64,000 nucleotides of DNA. Source: Chitinophagaceae bacterium. Its GTDB lineage: Bacteria > Bacteroidota > Bacteroidia > Chitinophagales > Chitinophagaceae. Made by a program: the position numbers and the translations under genes. Location: assembly GCA_016721725.1 (NCBI GenBank), contig JADKHN010000001.1, forward strand, positions 930,001-994,000, given 5' to 3'. Shown one piece after another: positions 55,334-62,586 of the stretch (within the stretch, counting starts at the first letter, position 1; every line of letters begins with the position of its first letter). The notes under the pieces were generated by a model that made no database searches, was not told the origin of the DNA, and saw only the letters and a program-made list of their open reading frames with translations.

Positions 55334-56674
55334 ATGCCCCGCATCAAACATCTTATCCTGTTGCTGTTCAGCATCTCTTTATTCCAGTCCGCCTTCTCCC
55401 AAACCATGTGGAAATATTTTTCCGCGGATGATTTCAGCGCAAGGCGTAAACGGGTAATGGACCAGATCGGTGACGGCGTGGCCATCCTGCAGGGCGCTTC
55501 CTTGCCCGAAGGGTATATCAAGTTCCGGCAGGACAATAATTTCTATTACCTCAGCGGGGTTGAAACACCCGATGCGGTGATGATCCTCGACGGAAGGAAT
55601 AAACGCACCACCCTACTGGTGCCGGATGAACTCTATAAGGATATCCGTAAAGAGGCCCGCATCACGCCGGGAGAAGAGGCGGCCAAGGAATATCAATTTG
55701 ACCAGGTGGTATCCAAGACCCGGTTCGGGTATTTCCTGCAGGGACTGTCCAACAGCAATGCCAACCTCTACGTATCCTTCACACCAGAAGAAATGCAGGA
55801 GATGTGCCGCGACCGCAGCCTGCAACAGAATGTCCGCCGTTTGAATGATCCCTGGGATGGGCGCGTCTCCAGGGAAACGAATTTCATCAACCGCCTGCGC
55901 GAAAGATACCCCGCGATCAATATCAAGAATCTCTCCATGATGTTGGATGACATGCGTGCGGTGAAGGATGATAAGGAGATCGCTGTGATCCGCGAATGCG
56001 GACGTATCGGCTGCCTGGGCATTGACGAAGCCATCAAGGTCACCCGCCCGGGTATCTACGAATACCAGACCGTAGCCGCCTGTGATTTCGTGTATGCCAA
56101 TAACGGCGCTTCCTTCCCGGCCTATTTCCCCATCGCGGCTTCCGGGGAGCAGGGGCTCGACTGGCATTATAACGCCAATAATCATATCCTGGAATCGGGC
56201 ACCGTGTTGCTGATCGACTATGCCCCGGAACTCAATTATTACATGACCGATATCACCCGTACCTGGCCCGTTTCGGGGACCTTTACCGCGGAGCAACTGA
56301 AATATTATAACTGCATCAAGGAGGCCCGAAGCGCTGTCATCGGCATCATGAAACCGGGTGTATATCTCAAGGACCTGGAGGACGCGGCCCGCGCGGTCTA
56401 TATCAAACACGGCTTCGGCGACCTCTATCCCAAATACATCGGACATTTTGTGGGCATGTCAGTCCATGATGTGGGCGATTACACGAAACCGTTTGTAAAA
56501 GGCACGGTCTTCAACGTGGAGCCCATCATCGAGATCAAGGAGAAGAAGATGCATTTCCGCCTGGAAGATACGATCGTGATCACCGCCACCGGCGCCGAGA
56601 ACCTCACGCCGCAATCACCGGTGGAAGTGGAGGAGATCTACAAGCTGATGAAGATGAAGGGGGTGGGAGAGTAG
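55334..56674 (+). CDS. Secreted Xaa-Pro aminopeptidase (M24B)
   Basis: A 446-residue metallopeptidase. A signal peptide (residues 1-~22, ending SAFSQ) precedes the N-terminal creatinase-like domain (YFSADDFSARRKRVMDQIGDG, FYYLSGVETPDAVMIL). The C-terminal pita-bread domain carries all five metal ligands: Asp295 (LLIDYAPE), Asp306 (TDITRTWP), His371 (GHFVGMSVHD), Glu396 (NVEPII) and Glu411 (RLEDTI). It should remove the N-terminal residue before proline from peptides in the periplasm, working with the DPP-IV-type enzyme encoded at 30.8 kb. It is followed at once by a family C element that may terminate it. Confidence 0.93.
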   Translation: MPRIKHLILLLFSISLFQSAFSQTMWKYFSADDFSARRKRVMDQIGDGVAILQGASLPEGYIKFRQDNNFYYLSGVETPDAVMILDGRNKRTTLLVPDELYKDIRKEARITPGEEAAKEYQFDQVVSKTRFGYFLQGLSNSNANLYVSFTPEEMQEMCRDRSLQQNVRRLNDPWDGRVSRETNFINRLRERYPAINIKNLSMMLDDMRAVKDDKEIAVIRECGRIGCLGIDEAIKVTRPGIYEYQTVAACDFVYANNGASFPAYFPIAASGEQGLDWHYNANNHILESGTVLLIDYAPELNYYMTDITRTWPVSGTFTAEQLKYYNCIKEARSAVIGIMKPGVYLKDLEDAARAVYIKHGFGDLYPKYIGHFVGMSVHDVGDYTKPFVKGTVFNVEPIIEIKEKKMHFRLEDTIVITATGAENLTPQSPVEVEEIYKLMKMKGVGE

Positions 56675-56682
56675 GGGGAAAA

Positions 56683-56800
56683 GCCCCCTCCAAACCTCCC
56701 CCCGTGGGGGAGGCTTCAGAGAGTAAAATATTTTAAAAGAACCTTCGAAATCGTAGAGTCCTCTCAGTCTCCCCCACGGGGGGAGATTTAGAGGGGGCCC
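56683..56800. repeat. Family C MITE-like palindromic element, complete copy
   Basis: A 118-bp copy with ends GCCCCCTCCAAACCTCCCCCC and its inverse, inner hairpin arms CCTCCCCCCGTGGGGGAGG and CTCCCCCACGGGGGGAG, and the AT-rich centre in inverted orientation relative to the 35599 copy (AGAGTAAAATATTTTAAAAG). It lies 8 bases after the peptidase stop. Confidence 0.8.
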
Positions 56801-56851
56801 AGAAGTTTTTCCTTTGTGGCTTTGTGGGATATTATTGGCCGCTAACTTCGT

Positions 56852-57187
56852 TCAACCCGGGAATTCAAATATCTTATCCATCCTCATCCATTTCTCACCA
56901 GGCTTGGCGAAGGGTAAGGCCTGCTGGTATTTCCACATCAGCGCTTCCCATTCCTGTACTTTGGGATCGGCAGTATCGGCAGCGGATTTTTCTTCAAAAC
57001 TGAAATCATCATCCGTTTCCATGATCATGAAGAGGCGGTTGCCGGTGCGCCAGATCTCCATTGAGCAGATGCCTGAGTCTTTGATGGATCGGAGGATCTC
57101 GGGCCATACTTGTTGATGATGCGCTTCGTATTCCGCGATGAGTTGGGGATCATCCTTCAGGTCGAGCGCCAGGCAATAACGTGTCAT
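56852..57187 (-). CDS. L-rhamnose/L-fucose mutarotase family protein
   Basis: A 111-residue cytoplasmic protein of the RhaM (DUF718) dimeric alpha/beta-barrel family. Typical features are CLALDLKDDPQLIAEYEAHHQQVWPEI with the catalytic-site His pair, then the Gly-Ile segment SGICSMEIWRTGNRLFMIME and DPKVQEWEALMWKYQQAL. Members interconvert alpha and beta anomers of deoxy sugars such as L-rhamnose. Its start overlaps the stop of the permease gene (ATGA at 57184-57187), so both are in one operon; the permease being FucP-like suggests L-fucose as substrate, but the family cannot decide. Confidence 0.9.
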   Translation of the reverse strand: MTRYCLALDLKDDPQLIAEYEAHHQQVWPEILRSIKDSGICSMEIWRTGNRLFMIMETDDDFSFEEKSAADTADPKVQEWEALMWKYQQALPFAKPGEKWMRMDKIFEFPG

Positions 57188-58406
57188 GAACGTGATTTTA
57201 GTTTATGTCCGGCCAGGCCGTAAAAGAACACTACGGCGAAACAAGCCATCGGTATGGTATACGAAAACGGCGTTCCATAATTCTCTGCCAGCCACCCCAT
57301 CGCATAAGGCACCAGCGCCCCGCCCACGATGGACATGATGATGAAGCTCGATCCCCGCTTGGTATGAGCTCCCAGTCCGCGGATGCCCAGGGCGAAGATG
57401 GTGGGGAACATGATGGACTCGAAAAAGAAGATGGCCATCAGCGCATAGACCGAAGGCATGCCTTCGCCCCAGATCACCATTGCGCATAAGGCGACATTGA
57501 CGGCGGCATAGATCGCCATCAACCTGGCCGGCGCGATCTTTTTCATCAGGGCCGTGCCCGCGAATCGCCCGATGGTGAACAACACCAGGCTGGCAGATAA
57601 CAGGTAGGCGGCCCTTTCACTGTCGATGCCCAGACCTTTTTCGGTGCAGTAGTTGATGAACAGGGCCGCGATACCCACCTGCGCCGCCACATAAAAGAAC
57701 TGGCTGACGATGGCCCAGACAAAATGCGGCTGACTGAACAGCGGCTTATCTGCAACAGGCGAAGATCCCTCACCGGGCAATTCTTCATCCTTCACTTCCG
57801 GCATATTCACTCTGACAAAAAGAAAGGCAACGGCCAAAACGATGACCGCGATGATGATGTAAACGAATTTCACATTACCCAACTCTGCAGCGCCGGCAGT
57901 TTCCTGATCTCCAAAAAACAAGGCACCGCCGATGACCGGTCCGAGGAAGGAACCCACCCCGTTGAAGCTTTGAGAAAGGTTGAGCCGGAAGGCAGCGGTC
58001 TCGGGATTGCCCAGTACGGTGATATAAGGATTAGCGGCGGTCTCTAAGAAGGTGAGTCCGCAGGCGAGTATGAACATGGCGGCGAGGAAAACAGGAAACT
58101 GGCCTGTTGTGCCGAGGGATAGAACAGGAGGGCCCCCGCGGCGTATAATAACAGACCCGCAATGATGCCTTTCTTATAGCCCAGCTTATTCATCACCCAT
58201 CCTGCGGGCAGGGCCATGAGGAAATAGGCGCCGAAATACGCGGCTTGTAATAAGGTGCTGCGCATCTTGTTGATGTGCAGGGTCTCCTGGAAATGTTTGT
58301 TGAGTACGTCCAGCAGTCCGTAGGCCAGGCCCCATAAGAAGAAGAGGCTGGTGACGAGGATGATGGGGATAAGGTAAGATTTTGAGTTATTTGCTTTTTG
58401 CATCAT
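57184..58406 (-). CDS. FucP-like sugar:proton symporter, frameshifted
   Basis: A ~407-residue major-facilitator permease in two frames. The first piece (58406 to about 58090) reads YLIPIILVTSLFFLWGLAYGLLDVLNKHFQ, MRSTLLQAAYFGAYFLMALPAGW; the second (58077 to 57184) continues MFILACGLTFLETAANPYITVLG and carries the rest of the 12 helices. One base missing near the A4 run 58088-58091 restores the join ASFLVFLAAMFILACG. The N-terminal ETAANPY motif and the overall pattern match the FucP family (L-fucose, and in relatives glucose, galactose or other sugars). The gene lies between the sugar kinase and the mutarotase genes of a deoxysugar operon. Confidence 0.85.
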
Positions 58407-58561
58407 GGTGATTTAACCGGTTTCACCGGCAAGTTTTTCTCTTCTTTTTGTCTTGATACAAAAAGAAGCAAAAAAATCAAGGACGAATGATATACAACCC
58501 ATTCGTCCAGGCAGATATATTGAACTTCAATACGCTGGTAGCATCGTCTTCATATCTTTAT

Positions 58562-58622
58562 TCTTAAGCCCCCTCCATCCCGATAGATATCGGGATGGAG
58601 GGGGCCATTTAAAGGGGGCTTT
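58562..58622. repeat. Partial family C element with variant palindrome
   Basis: AAGCCCCCTCCAT, the variant palindrome CCCGATAGATATCGGG (58579-58594), then ATGGAGGGGGCCATTTAAAGGGGGCTTT. It lies between the kinase-fusion stop and the permease start, within the operon. Confidence 0.75.
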
Positions 58623-59771
58623 CTACAACCACCCCTTCCTCCTGATCCTCACCTGTAATGCATTGCTCACGGGCTTCTCCGAGACCAGGATCAGGTAACC
58701 GCCGCCACCGGCGCCGGAGAGTTTATATCCCTTAACCTCTTCTTTATAAGTATCGATGAGCCGGTAGATATTCCCGTCCGCCATATTCGGGAACATGGCC
58801 ACCTGTGCATGGAAGGAATCGGAGAAGGACTGGCCGAACTGCTCCAGGTCTTTCTCTAAGATCGCCTGCCAGCATTTTTCGGCGCTATCGGCCAGGGCCT
58901 TTGCCCCTTCAGCCGTCACGTTGGTATTTTCCAGCACCACGAAATCATGCTCACGCGGGCCGAGGTTGATGAGCCAGAGATGTTGTTCGAGCCATTGCAG
59001 GATTCCTTCTTCGTTTACAGATATTATTTTGGTTGGCCAGTAGCCGCCTGCATAAAAGAGGTGATTGAGTCCGGGTAATACGATACCGAGGGCGTCCTGT
59101 GATCCGGCGACCTCATTGGTGCCGGGCGGATTCTCATAACTGAACAGGATACGCGCTGTTTTTTCCGGGTCGGTCTTGGGCAGACTGGTCTTCCAGAGGT
59201 CGATGGCCTTGTTGCGGGTGCTGCTGGCCATGCCGCTGCGGTGGTTGAAGGCCACGCCGGGTTCGATGGAAATGGTGAGCACGGGTCCGGGATGGTATTT
59301 CGATACAAAGGGCTGATCGAGCCAGCCGCCGGCCAGGTCGATGCGGAAAGGGATATCGCAGTGGTCGCGCAAAGCCGTCGTGGAGCGGGCGGGCAGTTCC
59401 GCGAAGGGTTTTCGCTCCAGTACAACATATTCAATACCGGATTCCCGGCAAAGCTGTTCTTTCTGGGGCGTATGTCCGTCGTGGTTCACCACCAGGATAT
59501 CCGGGCGGATCTCATTCAGCTCCTGGAGGAAGTCGAGGATCCCGCTGCCGGTATTGATGCGGCATTCGTGCACCGCGGCCATCGCTTCAAGCATGTACTT
59601 TCTTTCTTCCTGGGTGTTGACGGGGTAGCGGCCCTTGAGGTTCTTCACGGTCTCGTCCGACCCGATGCATACGTAGAGGTCGCCCATTGCCGCGGCTTCG
59701 GTGAGGAAGGCCACGTGCCCGCTGTGGAGCATATCGAAACAACCGGAGACGAGGATCTTTTTGCGGGGCAT
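58623..59771 (-). CDS. Cytidylyltransferase-GHMP sugar kinase fusion
   Basis: A 382-residue two-domain cytoplasmic protein. Residues 1-~130 are a nucleotidyltransferase of the HxGH type (KILVSGCFDMLHSGHVAFL, His16 and His19; PVNTQEERKYMLEAM), as in RfaE2/TagD. Residues ~140-382 are a GHMP kinase (FRIDLAGGWLDQP, NEVAGSQDALGI, KLSGAGGGGYLIL), closest in pattern to heptose/fucose kinases such as HddA or the FKP kinase. The natural reading is a sugar kinase that phosphorylates the anomeric carbon plus an NDP-sugar transferase, in one chain. The transporter and mutarotase genes downstream suggest salvage of an L-sugar, with L-fucose as first guess. It is separated from the permease only by a repeat. 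Confidence 0.85.
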   Translation of the reverse strand: MPRKKILVSGCFDMLHSGHVAFLTEAAAMGDLYVCIGSDETVKNLKGRYPVNTQEERKYMLEAMAAVHECRINTGSGILDFLQELNEIRPDILVVNHDGHTPQKEQLCRESGIEYVVLERKPFAELPARSTTALRDHCDIPFRIDLAGGWLDQPFVSKYHPGPVLTISIEPGVAFNHRSGMASSTRNKAIDLWKTSLPKTDPEKTARILFSYENPPGTNEVAGSQDALGIVLPGLNHLFYAGGYWPTKIISVNEEGILQWLEQHLWLINLGPREHDFVVLENTNVTAEGAKALADSAEKCWQAILEKDLEQFGQSFSDSFHAQVAMFPNMADGNIYRLIDTYKEEVKGYKLSGAGGGGYLILVSEKPVSNALQVRIRRKGWL

Positions 59772-59789
59772 GGGGGTTAAATATACAAA

Positions 59790-59883
59790 AAATGCCCCCT
59801 CTATCCCGATATCTATCGGGACCCCCGAGGGGGGACTTCAGAGAGTATATGTTGTGTTTTTTTTTTTTTTTTTTTTTTTTTTT
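59790..59883. repeat. Family C remnant ending in a 27-base T run
   Basis: Left arm of a family C element (GCCCCCTCTAT, variant palindrome CCCGATATCTATCGGG at 59805-59820, CCCCCGAGGGGGG, ACTTCAGAGAGTATAT) followed by a run of 27 T (59857-59883), where the right arm should be. As at 4791-4959, a homopolymer replaces repeat sequence, which suggests an assembly artefact. Confidence 0.75.
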
Positions 59884-60002
59884 ACTGATTCCAGCTTTTC
59901 AGCACAACTCGTTAATACGTTAAAATAATTTTCAAATTTGCAGCCTCTCCAAAGCCTCCCGCTTAGGAGTCCTGATTGCTTTTGGGAAAAGGAGTGGCTC
60001 CC

Positions 60003-61976
60003 CTAATCCTTATACAAGATCGCGCAACTAAATGCCTTCAGTACCAGCTTCTCCATTTTCACCGGCATCACGATGCGGTTGTTCAGCAATGCCGATTGAG
60101 TGCCCCCGATGAGGCTTGCCGGTATGGTCTTCTCTTCATTGGTGCCGTTGAACCAGAGCTGGATCTCTTTCCAGTTGTCGCCAACCGCGGCTCCGTTGAT
60201 CTTGTAGCCGATGACGCCTTTCATGCCGGAGTTGAAAAATTCGATATGGTCTTTGATCTGTTCAGCCGTCTGCATGCGGAATGCCGGGTGTGCCTTGCGC
60301 AGCCTGGTCAGCTGAAACAGGTATTTATAATAGTCGCGGTTGATCGTTTTCAGATTCCAGTCGATCGCATTGATGCTGTCAGGACTTTTATAAGAATTCT
60401 CCACGCCCTTTTTGCCACGAAGGAATTCCGTGCCGGCGTGCAGGAAGGGAATGCCCTGTGAGGTCAGAACGATGGTCAGCGCCAGCTTCTGCATCTCGAT
60501 GCGTTCGGCCGCGGTTGCCGTTGTGGCGCTGATCGCTAGTTTGTCGAACAGGGTATGGTTGTCATGGCACTCGACATACGTGATGGTGCTCCAGGGCCCC
60601 GCCGCATAGGGCGCTTTGGAATAGTTCACCTTGCTGTAATCCACCTGGGGGTGCGGGCAGGAAGCCACGATGCCGAATTTGATGCTTTCTTCCATTTCCG
60701 GCTTGTTGCTCACAAATCCTTTATCGGCGTGTTCGAAAACGGATCCCTTGAGTCCGTCGCGGATATCATCACTGAATACGGCAATACGGTCGAGTTGGGC
60801 CGCATTCTTTTTCAAAGCCCTCAGACTGTCAGGCAATGGTGAAGCGCCGGCGGTCCAGCCTTCACCGTATAGTAATATGCCGGGTTTGATCTTATGCAGT
60901 TCACGGGAGATCAGGTTCATGGTCTCGATATCATGCACGCCCATCAGGTCGAAACGGAATCCGTCCACATGGTATTCATTCACCCAGTACAATACCGATT
61001 CCAGGATGAACTTACGCATCATCGCTTTTTCACTGGCGGTCTCGTTGCCGCAGGCTGTGGCGTCGCTGAAGCTGCCGTCGGGCTTATGCCGGTAGTAATA
61101 ACCGGGAACGAGCTGGTTGAAATTGGATCTTTCGGTCAAGCCGGTATGGTTATACACCACATCCATCACCACGCTTAAGCCTTTGTCGTGAAAGGCTTTC
61201 ACCAGTTGCTTGAATTCTTTGATCCTGACCCTGCCGTCGGCCGCATCGGTGGCGTAGGAGCCTTCGGGCGTATTGAAGTTGAGCGGGTCGTAACCCCAGT
61301 TGTATTGTTTCTTAACGGTGTCCGATTCGTCCACCGAATTGAAGTCGAACACGGGCAGGAGATGGATATGCGTTACACCCAGTTCAACAAGATGGTCCAG
61401 CCCGCTGAGCTGGCCCTGCCGGTTACGGGTGCCCGTTTCCGTGAGTCCGAGGAATTTTCCTTTATGGAGAATGCCCGAGCTGGGGTCGATGCTGGCGTCG
61501 CGGACATGCAGTTCATAGAGGATGGCGTCATTGGGACTTTTCAATACCGGTGCTACATCCTTATCCCAGCCCGGGGGGTTGGTCGCGGCCAGGTCGATGA
61601 TCATGCCGCGTTTACCGTTGGTGCCTACGGCTTTGGCATAGGGATCGGGGACCTCGTCGAGCCAGTCGCCCTTGTATTTGATGCTGAATGTGTAATATTC
61701 TCCAAGGTGATCGCCGTCGAGCGTGGCGGTCCAGCTGCCCTGTTCAGCCTTCTTCAGGTTGATGGTCTGCGTAGCCGTTCCGCCCAGGGGCTGGGCATAG
61801 AGTTTCAGTTGCACTTTACTGGCGGTGGGCGCCCAGATGCGGAAGCTGGATTGTTGCGGGGTATAGGTCAGGCCCAGGTCCTTGCCGGTGTATTCGGGGT
61901 ACTCCTCTTTATCTGATTGCGCTTCGGCTGAAAGAAAGGCCGCACCGGTGAGGAGTATGGAAAACAGCATTTTCAT
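60003..61976 (-). CDS. pulA: Secreted type I pullulanase (GH13)
   Basis: A 657-residue glycoside hydrolase with a signal peptide ending AEAQS. An N-terminal CBM48-like domain (FRIWAPTASKVQLKLY, residues ~45-60) precedes the catalytic barrel. The YNWGYDP motif (225-231), which defines type I pullulanases, is present, as are the nucleophile Asp343 (DGFRFDLMG), the acid Glu372 (YGEGW) and Asp472 (VECHDNHTLFD). It hydrolyses alpha-1,6 links in pullulan, glycogen or starch dextrins. The signal peptide implies periplasmic or surface action on external alpha-glucan. Length is normal. Single gene. Confidence 0.93.
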   Translation of the reverse strand: MKMLFSILLTGAAFLSAEAQSDKEEYPEYTGKDLGLTYTPQQSSFRIWAPTASKVQLKLYAQPLGGTATQTINLKKAEQGSWTATLDGDHLGEYYTFSIKYKGDWLDEVPDPYAKAVGTNGKRGMIIDLAATNPPGWDKDVAPVLKSPNDAILYELHVRDASIDPSSGILHKGKFLGLTETGTRNRQGQLSGLDHLVELGVTHIHLLPVFDFNSVDESDTVKKQYNWGYDPLNFNTPEGSYATDAADGRVRIKEFKQLVKAFHDKGLSVVMDVVYNHTGLTERSNFNQLVPGYYYRHKPDGSFSDATACGNETASEKAMMRKFILESVLYWVNEYHVDGFRFDLMGVHDIETMNLISRELHKIKPGILLYGEGWTAGASPLPDSLRALKKNAAQLDRIAVFSDDIRDGLKGSVFEHADKGFVSNKPEMEESIKFGIVASCPHPQVDYSKVNYSKAPYAAGPWSTITYVECHDNHTLFDKLAISATTATAAERIEMQKLALTIVLTSQGIPFLHAGTEFLRGKKGVENSYKSPDSINAIDWNLKTINRDYYKYLFQLTRLRKAHPAFRMQTAEQIKDHIEFFNSGMKGVIGYKINGAAVGDNWKEIQLWFNGTNEEKTIPASLIGGTQSALLNNRIVMPVKMEKLVLKAFSCAILYKD

Positions 61977-62337
61977 GTGATCGGTTTGAAGAACGAATTT
62001 AGAATATTAAATACAATTGATGCCCATTCCAAAGGGCCTCTTCTATCTATTCCGAATGGGTGACCAGATAGCTTATAAACATGGAGGGCATTTAAAGGGG
62101 CTTCTTCGTGCCCTTATCGTTCTTTGTGGGATAAATGAAAGGCGACGGAGTCGCAGGACCAGCTCATCCTTCCCTCAATTCTTCGGGACAAGCTCCAGAG
62201 ACGCCTGCCCCGCAGCATTGCGGGGACGACGAGAGCAGTATACTCTTATTTGCGGATTTTTTCTTTAGGGGAAAATGCGACGGAGTCGCAGGACCAGCTC
62301 ATCCTCGTCAGAGACGAGGACGAGGGGACCAGGAGAG
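61977..62337. repeat. Intergenic repeats (family G) before the tRNA
   Basis: An exact 28-bp direct repeat (62142-62169 and 62277-62304) starting GCGACGGAGTCGCAGG lies on both sides of a GCCTGCCCCGCAGCATTGCGGGG hairpin-like segment. The second copy continues into GTCAGAGACGAGGACGAGG, which recurs inverted at 33070-33090. No gene is supported. Confidence 0.75.
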
Positions 62338-62412
62338 TGGGCTGTGCGGGGCTCGAACCTGCGACCCCCACGTTGTCGACGTGGTGCTCTAAACCAACTG
62401 AGCTAACAGCCC
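62338..62412 (-). tRNA. tRNA-Val (anticodon GAC), with atypical C33
   Basis: Read from 62412 downward: acceptor GGGCTGT pairing with ACAGCCC, D-arm GCTC…GAGC, anticodon stem CCACG/CGTGG around the loop TCGACAA, variable GGGTC and T-arm GCAGG-TTCGAGC-CCCGC. The anticodon at 34-36 is GAC (valine). Position 33 is C instead of the nearly universal U, and the T-stem has an A-C mismatch at 51-63. No CCA is encoded. Both deviations may be sequence errors; a true tRNA with these changes would be unusual. Confidence 0.85.
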
Positions 62413-62586
62413 GTGAATATTGTAGATATTAGATCTAAGATCGTAGATTTCAAAGCGCTAAGATAAAGCAAGACAGGAATTAAAAATGAAGAAAAAAAAT
62501 TCTTTCTTTTTACAGGCTGCTTTGCTTGGGACATTCACCAGTGATCCGAAGACCTAAATCTAAAATCCGGGATCTAAAATCCGAAA

